From positions 24,516 to 88,515 of the forward strand of contig PDIP01000033.1 of assembly GCA_002811645.1 (NCBI GenBank): a stretch of 64,000 nt of DNA, given 5' to 3'. The notes under the pieces are model-generated. The model made no database searches, was not told where the DNA came from, and saw only the letters and a list, made by a program, of their open reading frames with translations. This document shows positions 36,100-46,703 of the stretch, one piece after another. The position numbers and the translations under genes were made by a program. Origin of the DNA: Corallochytrium limacisporum (taxonomy: Eukaryota; Opisthokonta). Position 1 is the stretch's first letter. Each line of letters starts with the position of its first letter.

Positions 36100-39000
36100 A
36101 TGTCAACTAGTACGGCTTCAGTGGCTACCACTGCCTCAGCAGCGAGTAGCCTTGCACAAGGCTATGGTCCATTAGTACAGAGCCTCAGGAAGCTCAAGAG
36201 TGTAAAAGAAACCCAGGTGAAGAAACGAAAGCCAATTCTTGATCAGATTGACAAGGCCTTGAACGAGGTGACTGAGGATGATGGGACGCCCAAGACGACG
36301 GACTCACCGGTTGACGCCGATCCATACTTTGAGCCTTTTCGGCTGTGTATGAAGAGCGGTGTAGTGCCTATGCAGGTAGCCGCACTCGATGGTGTCCAAA
36401 AACTGATTGCGTATGGTCATTTGAAGGGTGAAATGATGACTACAGTAACAAAGGAGCCGGAAAAGGATAGCGGATCGACGGAAAAACAAGAAGTGAGCGT
36501 GCCTCTCATCGATCTCATCATCCCCACCGTGTGTGAATGCTTTGCAGGAGGCCAGACGCCAGATGATGTTCAGCTACAGGTCATTCGTGTGCTGCTTACG
36601 GCAGTTTCATCCGGGAATTGTGAGGTGCACGACAGCTCGCTGCTGAGTGCGTTCCGCACCTGTTACAACATATACCTCATCTCCAAGTCACTTGTCAATC
36701 AGACTACTGCAAAGGCTTCCCTTACGCAGATGCTGAATGTAATTTTTCAGCGGATGGAAACTAAGGAAAGTACAACGCGTCAATCTATGAAGCCTGTAAA
36801 AAATGACGGAGAACCGACCGAGCAGGAACTCGACGAAGCGGTTCAAGCAGTCATATCTGATGCTGTCCGGGCAATCTCAAATCCGGCACTGGCAGAGGAT
36901 GATGGTGAAGACCAAGTGACAGAAGCAGAAGAAACTGCAGCAGAAAAGGCAAAGGCAGAGGATGAGAAGCAGACCCACGTTGATGAGGAGGCAAGCACGT
37001 CGGACGGAGCAAAGAAGCCAGGAAAATATGGGTTCTGCATTGTATGCGAAAAGCCCGCAGATAAATGGTGCGCCCAAACACGGCAGCCCGTCTGTAGCGT
37101 AGAATGCAAGAATGCGTACATAGCGAGTCTCGAAGACAACCCTGAGGACGCGACAGTTAACGAAGCGGCCTTTTCAGAAGTGCTGCAGCGCGATGCCTAC
37201 CTAGTTTTCCGGTCCTTGTGCAAGATGAGTATGAAATCCATTGGGTCCATTCAGCAATCTGACAGGCGATCTCAGGAAATTCGCAGCAAGACTTTGGCCC
37301 TGGAACTGCTTCTGTCTGTCTTGCAAGGTGCCGGCCCAGTTTTTCAGACGCACCCAATGTTTATCTCTGCGGTGCGCCAGTACCTTTGTCTGAGCCTAAC
37401 CCGCAATGGAGTCAGCTCAAACCCAGGCATATTCGAGCTGGCGCTGAACATTTTTCTGGCACTGCTGTCTTCCTTTAAGCATTTCATGAAGGTACAGATT
37501 GAGGTATTCTTCGGTGACATTTTCCTGAATATTTTGGAGACGTCAACATCGTCATTTCAGCACAAGTGGCTGGTATTGCAGGCGCTCAAGGAAGTATGCG
37601 ACAGCCCGCCGACCATCATGGACATTTACCTCAACTACGACTGCGGTCTGAATCACAACAATGTGGTCGAGCGCCTTATCAATGACCTCAGTAAGATTGC
37701 ACAGGGAAGGCATGTGGCAGAGCTGGGTGCCACGCAGCAGCAGGAATATAACATGCGTGTCAAGGGCGTGGAATGCCTTGCCGCAATCCATAGAAGTATG
37801 GCAGTGTGGGCTCAGGACCTTATAGATGAACTCAACGGCACGCCCATCCCGGATAAACCGGACACGGTCAAAGAAGGTGAGGAACGGACTAGCATGGAGC
37901 TAAACTCAGGCGGCGACGTCAATGGTGCCGGCCATGTCCGATCCAAAGCCCGTGATTCTCCCTACGGGGGATCAACAACACCGGTTCCGGCCGATGATTC
38001 GTCTTCATTTGAATTCCGGAAAAAGAAGAAGGAAGACTTTGCCAAGGGGCTGGCTTTGTTCGAGCAGCGGCCTAAGAAAGGTGTCAAATATTTCCAGGAG
38101 AATGAATTTGTGGGCTCTGAGGCCGGTGAAGTCGCTGTCTTCCTGCACGACACCGAGAAGCTTGACAACACTGCTATCGGTGAGTACCTGGGTGACCCCG
38201 ATGACTTTTGCCAGAAAGTCATGTACGGTTACGTGGACTACCTGGATTTCACAGAAATGCCCCTGGTGGAAGCACTACGCCTGTTTCTTTCTGGTTTTCG
38301 CCTGCCTGGTGAAGCCCAAAAGATTGATCGTCTTATGGAAAAGTTTGCGCAGCGATACTGCGAGAACAACCCAGACAATGGCATATTTGCTTCAGCTGAT
38401 ACAGCCTACGTGCTGGCATTTTCCATCATTATGTTGACGACTGACTTGCACTCTGCGCATGTTAAGAAAAAAATGACCAAGGAGGAATTCATTCGGAACA
38501 ACCGCGGCATTAATGACTCTAAGGATCTGCCTCAGGAGTATCTTGAAGGCATCTACGATGAGATCGCTGCTAATGAGATCAAGATGAAGGATATGAAGCC
38601 AAGCGTGAAGCCAACGCAAGCTGAGCTCATGAACGAATCCAAGAGGCGAAGCCTGTACAGCAAGGAAATGCAATATCTCGTCGAGAATGCCCAAAATGTG
38701 CTAAAGGAACGGGCAGATGCAAATGATGCAGATTCCGAGTTCCAGATTGCCACACAAATCGAATTGGTCCGTCCTTTGTTCCGTGCCGCATGGACTAGCT
38801 CTCTGGCCGCATTCTCTGTGGCTTTTCAGAACATGGATGATCCTGAAGTGCTGGGTATGTGCCTAGAAGGCTTTAAGTTGTCTGTGCGCATTGCCGGTGT
38901 CTTTGGATTGGACATGGAACGCGATGCCTTTGTGCAGGGTCTATGCAAGTTCACATCACTGAACAGTGATCTTGGCGAATTGAAGCCTAAGAACGTGGAA

Positions 39001-41352
39001 TGCATGAAGGCACTAATTTCATTGGGCTACACGGATGGTAACTTCCTGCGTAAGAATTGGTATGACATTCTTAAGGCGATTTCAGAGTTGGACATGGCCC
39101 AATCCGTCGATGTGGGCGAAAATGGCCACGATGCTAAAGGCTCGCGTAGGAAATCGGGCGATGTCATACCTGGTTCTGGCGAGCGAAGTGCGCCTGGCCG
39201 CGGCCATCGCTATGACCGGGAGAAGCTTCGCCACGTGCAGGAGACGATGGGGGAAAAGAACGCACAGGCGCTGCTGGTGTCCGTGGACAAGGTCTTTGCC
39301 TCAACCTCTCGCCTATCCGGTGAAGCTATCGTGGACTTTGTCCGTTGGCTCTGCCAGGTGAGTGTTGAGGAACTGCAAGCATCGGATGTACCCCGCATGT
39401 ACTCACTGGCCAAGATGGTGGAAATTGCGTACTACAATATGGGTCGTATTCGTCTTGAATGGAGTCGCATGTGGGTGGTCATGGGTGAGCATTTCAACCG
39501 TGCTGGTGTGTCTCAATTACACAAGGTGTCACTCTTTGCCGTTGATTCGCTCAGGCAGCTAGCTATGCAATTTATGAACAAGGTAGAGTTACCGAACTTC
39601 CGGTTTCAGAAGGACTTTTTGCGTCCATTCGAGTTCATCATGAATCACAACAAAAAACCCGAGATTCGGGATATGATTGTGCGCTGCATGGCGCAAATGG
39701 TGCAGGCACGGGCTCAGAACATTCGTTCTGGATGGAAGAACATCTTTTTTGTATTTTCGCTCGCATCCGAGGATCATAAGAACCATATCGGTGAATTGGC
39801 GTTCAATACTTCCCTGCACATTTACAAGAACCACTTCGAGCTTATTGCGGACTGCTTTATGGACGCCGTGAATTGTTTGGTGGAGTATGCCTGCGCCCCG
39901 GACTTCGGCCGCAGTGATGAAGTCTTTGAGGTTTTGGCCGACTCTGCCGAAAAGATTCACAAGCGTGAAGACCTCTTCCGTGACTTCGACGGTGCAGTGA
40001 CTGTGGCAAAGACGAATTCTGGGGAAGCTGCACCTGCAACCGGTGGTGCTGCAAACAGTCAGGAAGTGAGCTCCGAGTACGATAAGATTTGGGTGAAAGG
40101 TTGGTTTCCCCTGCTCTTTGGTCTCTATCGAATCATTTCCCGGAGCACACGCAGTGACCGGGAGAAGGCTCTGGCTCTGTCCTTTAAGATTATGAAGGAC
40201 TATGGCGACAACTTCCGCCAGCAATGGTGGATTGACCTGTTCCGTGTGTATTTCCGGATCTTTGACGATCTCAAACTTCCGGAGGCACGGCAGGAGAAGA
40301 ATGAATGGCTACGCACGACCTGCAAAAACGCACTGGAGGGAATGGTAGACCTAATGAGTGCAAAGTACGATCTGCTGGCGCCGATTCTTCTGGAGGACCT
40401 GCTCGGCCGCATTCTGTGGTGCAGCACGCAGCCGAACCAGATCCTGGCGCAGACCGGGGTGCGTATCATGGAGTTATTCCTGATCAAGACCGGTCCATCC
40501 TTCGATAGGCACAATCACTGGGATATGGCCATTGACCGGCTTTGCGACATGTTTGATGCCACTGTGCCGACTGCACTCGTTCAGTTCAAGCTCGACGAAT
40601 TCACGAAGGCCGAATCTGGTGGCAGTGGAAATGAACTTCTCGACTGGACAGCTACGACTATCAAATGCGTAGTGCAGCTTCAGATCATTCAGCTTATCCA
40701 TGCATCGATCACCCTTGACTACGAAGAGGCTTTGAACCCACAGATGCGGAGGATGAGCGATGCTGCATTCACGAATCCGAGCACGGCGATCGAACATCGT
40801 CTGGACCGGGGTCTGTACGCCCATCTGAACGACAAGAATGTCATGCGTCTGATTGAGATTTTGCAGAAGAGTCACAAGTTTGCAAAAGACTTCAACGATA
40901 ACCAGCAATTGCGTCAGAGTCTCCAACAGGCTGGTTTCATGAATGAGCTGCCCAATCTCTTGCGCCAGGAGACAAGTTCGCTGTACACAGAACTCAGGTT
41001 GCTCTTTATGATTTACATTGATGACCACCGCAAGGAGCTGTGGCCTACTGTCGACGTGACAGTCATGGACTGCTGTCAGACAGTGCTTCGCTCATTCCGG
41101 GACGCTCCGGGTCCCAAGCAGCGGGACGTGTGGATGCCGTGCCTGAACCTCATCCTTGGCTCCATATATTCTCTGGACGATGACCGCTTCAAACGCCACG
41201 TTGGTGTGCTCTACGAATTTCTGTGCGACGTCATGCTCTTTGACGTCAAGCCAGAAATTCGTAAGATCTTGCGCAAGATATTCCGCCGCGTCGGCATGAC
41301 CATGCAACTGGCCGATCTCTCGCCGGAGAAGGAAGAGGACGATCTGACATAA
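36100..41352 (+). CDS. ARFGEF: BIG-type Sec7-domain ARF guanine-nucleotide exchange factor
   Basis: 1750 aa, intronless; the first ATG is MSTSTASVATTASAAS. Large ARF-GEFs activate ARF1 at the trans-Golgi. Visible in order: DCB region; an inserted Cys-rich finger at about 308-340 (FCIVCEKPADKWCAQ, then PVCSVECKNAY); HUS region with YLNYDCGLNHNNVVERLIND; the Sec7 domain at about 650-830 (KGVKYFQENEFVGSEAGEVA, then FRLPGEAQKIDRLMEKFAQR with the catalytic glutamate finger, near 737, and MLTTDLHSAHVKKKMT); then HDS1-4 (RDMIVRCMAQMVQARAQNIR then SGWKNIFFVFS). The Sec7 and HUS blocks closely resemble animal BIG1/2. Converges with ELP4, 77 bp between stops. Confidence 0.93.
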   Translation: MSTSTASVATTASAASSLAQGYGPLVQSLRKLKSVKETQVKKRKPILDQIDKALNEVTEDDGTPKTTDSPVDADPYFEPFRLCMKSGVVPMQVAALDGVQKLIAYGHLKGEMMTTVTKEPEKDSGSTEKQEVSVPLIDLIIPTVCECFAGGQTPDDVQLQVIRVLLTAVSSGNCEVHDSSLLSAFRTCYNIYLISKSLVNQTTAKASLTQMLNVIFQRMETKESTTRQSMKPVKNDGEPTEQELDEAVQAVISDAVRAISNPALAEDDGEDQVTEAEETAAEKAKAEDEKQTHVDEEASTSDGAKKPGKYGFCIVCEKPADKWCAQTRQPVCSVECKNAYIASLEDNPEDATVNEAAFSEVLQRDAYLVFRSLCKMSMKSIGSIQQSDRRSQEIRSKTLALELLLSVLQGAGPVFQTHPMFISAVRQYLCLSLTRNGVSSNPGIFELALNIFLALLSSFKHFMKVQIEVFFGDIFLNILETSTSSFQHKWLVLQALKEVCDSPPTIMDIYLNYDCGLNHNNVVERLINDLSKIAQGRHVAELGATQQQEYNMRVKGVECLAAIHRSMAVWAQDLIDELNGTPIPDKPDTVKEGEERTSMELNSGGDVNGAGHVRSKARDSPYGGSTTPVPADDSSSFEFRKKKKEDFAKGLALFEQRPKKGVKYFQENEFVGSEAGEVAVFLHDTEKLDNTAIGEYLGDPDDFCQKVMYGYVDYLDFTEMPLVEALRLFLSGFRLPGEAQKIDRLMEKFAQRYCENNPDNGIFASADTAYVLAFSIIMLTTDLHSAHVKKKMTKEEFIRNNRGINDSKDLPQEYLEGIYDEIAANEIKMKDMKPSVKPTQAELMNESKRRSLYSKEMQYLVENAQNVLKERADANDADSEFQIATQIELVRPLFRAAWTSSLAAFSVAFQNMDDPEVLGMCLEGFKLSVRIAGVFGLDMERDAFVQGLCKFTSLNSDLGELKPKNVECMKALISLGYTDGNFLRKNWYDILKAISELDMAQSVDVGENGHDAKGSRRKSGDVIPGSGERSAPGRGHRYDREKLRHVQETMGEKNAQALLVSVDKVFASTSRLSGEAIVDFVRWLCQVSVEELQASDVPRMYSLAKMVEIAYYNMGRIRLEWSRMWVVMGEHFNRAGVSQLHKVSLFAVDSLRQLAMQFMNKVELPNFRFQKDFLRPFEFIMNHNKKPEIRDMIVRCMAQMVQARAQNIRSGWKNIFFVFSLASEDHKNHIGELAFNTSLHIYKNHFELIADCFMDAVNCLVEYACAPDFGRSDEVFEVLADSAEKIHKREDLFRDFDGAVTVAKTNSGEAAPATGGAANSQEVSSEYDKIWVKGWFPLLFGLYRIISRSTRSDREKALALSFKIMKDYGDNFRQQWWIDLFRVYFRIFDDLKLPEARQEKNEWLRTTCKNALEGMVDLMSAKYDLLAPILLEDLLGRILWCSTQPNQILAQTGVRIMELFLIKTGPSFDRHNHWDMAIDRLCDMFDATVPTALVQFKLDEFTKAESGGSGNELLDWTATTIKCVVQLQIIQLIHASITLDYEEALNPQMRRMSDAAFTNPSTAIEHRLDRGLYAHLNDKNVMRLIEILQKSHKFAKDFNDNQQLRQSLQQAGFMNELPNLLRQETSSLYTELRLLFMIYIDDHRKELWPTVDVTVMDCCQTVLRSFRDAPGPKQRDVWMPCLNLILGSIYSLDDDRFKRHVGVLYEFLCDVMLFDVKPEIRKILRKIFRRVGMTMQLADLSPEKEEDDLT

Positions 41353-41429
41353 GTAACACTTAGAACAATGTAGTTTTTTCCACCATAATCACCGACTCTT
41401 GTTTTCAATAAGCACTATTCAGTATCTAC

Positions 41430-42222
41430 TTAGAAATCCAGTGTCGACTGCGACGAAGCCTTGACACTAGCGTGAACTTGAGCGCGCTTACCTGAGTCCG
41501 GATCTTCTTGGTCGCGCTGTCGACTATCCTCCAGCTCCGGTGGTAAGTGCAGCGGCTCGATCAAAAACTTGCGCCTGCGCAATTTGAAGGCAAGGTCCTT
41601 ACTCGATTCCCACACTGCAGACTGCGCTAAAGTGTTCAACCGGGCGGCCTGTAGAACATGCATGAGCCCGTGGTAGTCCCGGAAGGCAGGGTTTGATTCC
41701 CGATCACTACCTGCAAAGCTCTCTAATCCGAAGGCGTAGTCCATAAAATGTTTGCTAGCCTCGAGAATCTCATACCGTTCTGATCCAACGTTCGTGTGCA
41801 GGTAGGCGGGAAAGGTAATGACTGCACAGCTGAAGGTCACGCGCACGAGGCGACGCAATTCATACATGAACTGGATCAATTGGGCCTTGGAAGCAGCAGA
41901 CGAAGAATTTTGCCCACTGTCACCCCATCCAGAATCCAGCCAGTACGGACTGAGGAAGCGGTGAATGGCGATTCGCAGTACGCGAGACGGAGGTGCCTGG
42001 CCTTCCCGTATAATGTACCCGCCATCAGTTAGGATCTCTACTAGATTGGAAAGAATTCCGTCCAAACCGGCGTGACCAGTAATAGCAGCTGTGCTTGCAG
42101 CTAGCTTGAGATTGCCCGTCTCCTGTGCGAAGGCCGTGAGGTCAGCAATTGATGCACTCTTAAGGCGGTCGGCGCTCATACGCTCGCTCATGTCAAATCG
42201 GTGGCAATACAATGGCTCAACC

Positions 42223-42261
<39 letters not shown>

Positions 42262-42860
42262 ACAGTTGAGGTGGGTGTCTTTCGCTGTGCCGGATCATCT
42301 GTGTCCAGCTTGGGTAGATTCTTGTACCGCCATGCAATTTTCATATCGTCCGCTAGAGAAGAAGAATTGCCGGCATTGCTCCCCGCTTCATCCTTTTTTT
42401 TCTCCCTTTGTCTTTCTGCCTTGCGTGCTTCTGTCTCCGCATTTTCCTCCGCTGCAGTTTTGAAGTACGGAATATTAGCCATGTATGTGTCGCACGCAGT
42501 GTCTAAGGATGCGTACGCAATACCGTGCCCACAGGAGATGCCTTCTCCGAGAAATATCCGTTGCATCAGCGAAGCGTAATTGGTATGCCGGTCCTCGGCA
42601 ATGCCAATTAAGGTACCAACTGGGATACCACCGCGCAATAAGTCATCCCACGAAGTTATTCCTGTGCTGGTCAGCAGTAGGCCATTGTGGACGCTGGGTC
42701 GCGTACCCGGTGGTAGCTTGTGCGCTCCCTGGGATCTCACAGGGACCGGGATGGGACCTTGTGGATTGGTAATTTTCTGTGGTGTTGACGCAGCTGGCAC
42801 TGCATCACCCCGGTCTGGATTTCCGGCGAATCGTCCACTTGGGCGGAATCCACCAGGCAT
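41430..42860 (-). CDS. ELP4: Elongator complex subunit 4
   Basis: 476 aa. ELP4 joins ELP5 and ELP6 in the RecA-like hexameric ring of Elongator, which modifies wobble uridines of tRNA. N-terminal GTRPSVHNGLLLTSTGITSW, then DDLLRGGIPVGTLIGIAED, is the degenerate Walker-like region of the family. Further motifs are LMQRIFLGEGISCGHGIAYA, KIAWRYKNLPKL, the YCHRFDMSERM block and a C-terminal LIQFMYELRRLVRVTFSCAV. A serine run inside a disordered loop is encoded by a TCA repeat. ATG start at 42860. All ELP4 blocks are present. Confidence 0.9.
42218..42260 (-). repeat. TCA trinucleotide repeat (poly-Ser) inside ELP4
   Basis: A run of GATGAT units on the plus strand, about 14 triplets, translated on the minus strand as consecutive serines. 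Exact copy number may vary between individuals, without a frame change. Confidence 0.9.
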
Positions 42861-43524
42861 AGCTGCTTTTTGCTATTCTTCGTTTTACTGAGCTATCATG
42901 ATCTTAGTCGCGAGCACCTGCTAGTGGTCTCTCAGTGGTATGCTTTGCTGGAGGTCACCGTTCCTGCTTTGAAGTGCCCTTTCTGCTTGAGTCTTTCACG
43001 ATCTCACCTTTCTAAAGTCCACCTAAGACACAAATACCAGTCTGTTTCAGTCCACTCCGGACTCCTATCCACTGTGAGGCAGACGCATGCACGTCCTCAC
43101 TAGGTGACCACTCCACAGAGCACTACCGCGCAGCAGGAGGAGGGAACGTGGGTTTTTGAACCCAAATGAGGGCCCGCCCGCCCAACGCAACCCGCCACCC
43201 CCCGGGAGGGGAGGGGTTAAGGGTAGGGTGTAGGAGCACAATCCACCGCGATAGGAATTCGAGAACTGGGTCCAACAATGGAGCTACGAGCGGAAGAGGA
43301 AGGGTACTGCTCACAGGGCTGGATGTTTCGTATGATGTATGGTGCAAGGTATCAAAGTTCTTTTGGCTGTGAACCTTAACTTCCCACAAACTTACATTCT
43401 ACACCTGAGAGATGACACAAGACCTACAGGTCTACGAGATTTCGAAGAACAGATATCTGTCGTATATTGATCAACTCGAATAGTACAAATGTAGCTCTCA
43501 TAAAAGAATCCATAGCTGCACACT
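42861..43524. other. Divergent ELP4 - PAAT-like intergenic region
   Basis: A plus-strand frame at 42870-43103 without an ATG carries a weak C2H2-like spacing (KCPFCLSLSRSHLSKVHLRH). An ATG at 43278 gives a 34-codon frame (MELRAEEEGYCSQGW). Neither is well enough supported to call. C-rich run at 43198-43205. Confidence 0.3.
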
Positions 43525-44436
43525 ATGGGCGATACAGACATTGACACATTTATCCGCGCAGTGGGCGTTGCGCCCACAGACCTGGCGAACAAAGGCATTC
43601 TTAAATTGCAAATTGAAGGAATGGACACAGACTTGGATCCGAACGCAAGTATAGACCCCGATGTGGCCGTTATTTGGAAGCGATCTGATGGATCTGATAG
43701 TCTTACGGTCTCCCTAGATTTTGCGCAGTATGAGTGCGTTTTGGAATTGAAGAGTCTGGAGATCTACGCCTCCTGTCTATCTGTCACTATAACGGGCCAT
43801 CCCAGCCCACCTCGGGAGCTTTCGGGTAGGATCGCGTCTGAAGTTGATGCTTCAGAGTGCCCACTCCCTTACAGATTGTTTAGACACAATCCGGGCCCTG
43901 AGGCGAAATTGCGGTCCATTCTGTCGATGGAATTTAGTACAAAAGATGTCAACTGTATTCACATCGCTTCTCTGGAGGTTCGCGGCAAAATCATCGAGGA
44001 TCGAATGGGCCTTGATCAGTCTCCAACACCAGTGCCCGGACCAGTCACTGTCAACGAAGAAGAAGTGCGGCGCATGTTAGAACAAATGGCACCGGAAATC
44101 GGACAAAAGGCTCTCCGAGTGTTGGAGGAGGGCAAACGTCGGGCTATGGAACGTGGTGGACCGGCTGCGGCTGCTTGGGGCGCGGGCCGATCTAACCCAG
44201 CAGATGCTGATAGGAACGGCTCAGATACTGCCACAGAGACCATGCGGAAGAGCAGTGTTTTGCAAGGGTCCACCATCAGCGACGGAGCCGTCACTGCAGA
44301 ACAGTTGAACTCATTGGGCGAGAAACTGACACAGACTATTCTTCAGGGACAGGAAATCATCATCAACCGAATCGGTATGCTCGAGAGTAGGATTGCACGG
44401 CTAGAGAAACATCTCGGTGCTTCATCTCCACCGTGA
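43525..44436 (+). CDS. Unidentified protein, weakly PAAT-like
   Basis: 303 aa, ATG start. An N-terminal beta-rich domain (about 15-160) includes DVAVIWKRSDGSDSLTVSLD, LELKSLEIYASCLSVTITG and a region HIASLEVRGKI resembling the outline of PAAT-like proteins (animal C10orf88), which have a jelly-roll-like N-terminus and a C-terminal coiled coil. The C-terminal half has VNEEEVRRMLEQMAPEIGQK and ends in a coiled coil (IIINRIGMLESRIARLEKHL). The resemblance is loose; function not assigned. Convergent with the acyl-CoA ligase gene (167 bp between stops). Confidence 0.6.
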   Translation: MGDTDIDTFIRAVGVAPTDLANKGILKLQIEGMDTDLDPNASIDPDVAVIWKRSDGSDSLTVSLDFAQYECVLELKSLEIYASCLSVTITGHPSPPRELSGRIASEVDASECPLPYRLFRHNPGPEAKLRSILSMEFSTKDVNCIHIASLEVRGKIIEDRMGLDQSPTPVPGPVTVNEEEVRRMLEQMAPEIGQKALRVLEEGKRRAMERGGPAAAAWGAGRSNPADADRNGSDTATETMRKSSVLQGSTISDGAVTAEQLNSLGEKLTQTILQGQEIIINRIGMLESRIARLEKHLGASSPP

Positions 44437-44603
44437 TGCCTTGGACATTTGTGATGGGTCCCCTCAGACTCTTCGTGGTGGAGAAATGGGTCTGTTTTGG
44501 AACGGTAATTGGAACGGCAATCGCAGTTTTAACTAGTTACATACCATTGCTAATATGAACACAGTTTATTTCACAGATTCTCATCTAGACAAAATTCTGT
44601 CTC

Positions 44604-46283
44604 CTAGTTCTTCTGCAGGAAGTGGGCCGCAACAATGCGGCGTTGGATCTTGCCAGTGGCAGTGCGGGGCACATCCTCGGCGATGAAGACCTTCTTCGGA
44701 GTCTTGAATGTTGCCAGGTGGTCCATTACGAAGGCCTTGACATCCTCTTCCGAGATCTTACCCGCAAAGCCATCCTTGAGAATTACTGCACATGCTACTT
44801 CCTCTCCGTACTTTTCGTCAGGCATGGAAAAACTGACCGCATCGGCAATGCCTTCATGTTTGACCAGAACACCGTCGATCTCCAACGGCGAAATCTTCTC
44901 ACCACCGCGATTAATAAGCTCCTTGATACGCCCCGTAATCTTGATCATACCGTCGCCGTCAATGAGGCCTTCATCGCCGGTGTGGAACCAACCCCCAGCG
45001 AAAGCCTCCTCGTTGGCCTCCGGGCGGTTGATGTATCCCGGGGTCACGTTGTCTCCCCTCAGGCAGATTTCACCCCTCTCTCCGGCAGGCAAGGGAGTAA
45101 AGTCGGTGCCACCGATGGGTAGGATGACCACTTCTACATTTGTTGGCACACCGACGGTGCCGGCCTTTCGCTTGCCGAGATGAGGCAGTTGGTTGGAAGT
45201 CATTTGGTGACAGGATTCGCTCATGCCGTAGGCCTCAAGCACGGGTAGACCGAAGGCAGCTTCGAGGCGTTCCAGAATGATGGCCGGCAAAGAAGAGGAG
45301 CAGGAGCGGATGAACCGCAAGTCGCCCTTGTTGAAGTTCTTCTTCGCTTCATCGCTGAGCTGGTCATGGATAATCAGTAAGGTTTGCTGAATGGTAGGAA
45401 CTGCACTGTACCAGGTTGCTTTGTGGTAGACGATGTGGTCCCAAAAGTTAGAGGCCGTAAATTTGCCTCCCTCGGGAATGATGACAGTGCCGCCTGACAC
45501 CAGAGTGCTTAGCGTGGCCGCAATCAGACCATGAACGTGGAACAATGGCATAACAAGGTAGCACTTGTCCTCATTGCCTAGTTCGTAGGTGGTGGCAATG
45601 TTGTGCAGAGAGGTGCACAGGTTCTTATGGGTCAGAGGCACACCTTTGGGCTTGGAGGTGGTACCCGAAGTGTGCAGAATCAGCGCAACCGTATCCGGCT
45701 CGGGCACCTGAGTGTCCAAAGTGTCCGATGAAGCACCCTCGATCACTTCATTGGTCCTGATATCCATTTCAAAGTTATTTGATTCTTCATTCAATTTGAT
45801 TCCCCAAACCTTCATGTTCAAGCCCCGAGCGGCTTTCACTTCCTCCGCATCAGCTTTGTTGGCATCCAAGCAGATCAATACCTTGGACTGTTCATCTTCC
45901 ATGTAGAACTTGTGCTCGCTGTCCTTATATGCTGGGTTCAGGGGTCCCGCAATTGCACCCATGGAAGTCACAGCTAGAAACACCACGATAAATTCCGGGC
46001 TGTTAGGTATCACAATATTGGCACAGTCGCCCTTACGCAGTCCACCACGGTGTAGCTCACTCTTTACCGCCTCTATCTGGGCCTTCAGCTGGCTGAACGT
46101 AATCTTAACATCCTTAGAGTGGTCAATCGGTGAATCCTTAGACACGGCAGCGCGTACCAAGGCCAGGTCAGACTCTGGATTGGCAGTCCAGGTAGTGGAG
46201 ACTACGTCACACAAAGTGGCTAGCTTGGGCCCACGATATTCGCTGTTAGGATGGATCGGATTTGCGTCTTGTTTGGTTGCCAT
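44604..46283 (-). CDS. Acyl-CoA ligase of the AAE3/Pcs60 type (probable oxalate-CoA ligase)
   Basis: 559 aa from the first ATG (MATKQDANPIHPNSEY). AMP-forming ANL superfamily. P-loop LILHTSGTTSKPKGVPLTHK, A4 block MPLFHVHGLIAATLSTLVSG, A5 EAYGMSESCHQM, A7 GWFHTGDEGLIDGDGMIKIT, and A10 RTATGKIQRRIV with the catalytic Lys. Closest in pattern to AAE3/Pcs60, which makes oxalyl-CoA in oxalate breakdown. It lacks a C-terminal SKL-type peroxisomal signal (it ends HFLQKN), unlike yeast Pcs60, so a cytosolic location is likely. Substrate specificity is inferred from the family only. Confidence 0.82.
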   Translation of the reverse strand: MATKQDANPIHPNSEYRGPKLATLCDVVSTTWTANPESDLALVRAAVSKDSPIDHSKDVKITFSQLKAQIEAVKSELHRGGLRKGDCANIVIPNSPEFIVVFLAVTSMGAIAGPLNPAYKDSEHKFYMEDEQSKVLICLDANKADAEEVKAARGLNMKVWGIKLNEESNNFEMDIRTNEVIEGASSDTLDTQVPEPDTVALILHTSGTTSKPKGVPLTHKNLCTSLHNIATTYELGNEDKCYLVMPLFHVHGLIAATLSTLVSGGTVIIPEGGKFTASNFWDHIVYHKATWYSAVPTIQQTLLIIHDQLSDEAKKNFNKGDLRFIRSCSSSLPAIILERLEAAFGLPVLEAYGMSESCHQMTSNQLPHLGKRKAGTVGVPTNVEVVILPIGGTDFTPLPAGERGEICLRGDNVTPGYINRPEANEEAFAGGWFHTGDEGLIDGDGMIKITGRIKELINRGGEKISPLEIDGVLVKHEGIADAVSFSMPDEKYGEEVACAVILKDGFAGKISEEDVKAFVMDHLATFKTPKKVFIAEDVPRTATGKIQRRIVAAHFLQKN

Positions 46284-46703
46284 GTTGTCCGTTTGGGAGT
46301 AAACTTTTGGGTGTGGTGCCAGCTGTCGTTTGCTCACGAACCATATGTAAAATGCCAGCACCACTGATCCTCAATGATCCCCTCTGGTTTCGAATAGGTG
46401 CATGATGCAGACGATGAACAAACGGGGCCCAAGTTGTTGCTGACCGATATGAATCGTGTACTTCAGTAAACTTGTTCTAGACCTCTTAATAATCTTAATT
46501 TTTTCCGGCCCAGGATCCTCCTTTCCCTCTTCCGTGTGACGGAATCATCGGGTGCCCACACAGAGGGTCCACAGCCACACACGATCACACCGCTCGCCCA
46601 GTACCGAAGAAATGACTTTCGTCACACCGCTCGTACTGAGTGCTAAGATGGTGTAGATGGACATAGGCTGTTGTTGTGGCTTTTCGCGTGTTTATCTGAT
46701 ACA

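Noticed and set aside
42870-43103. C2H2-like frame KCPFCLSLSRSHLSKVHLRH
   Set aside because: No ATG, one imperfect finger with non-standard spacing, located in the ELP4 promoter.
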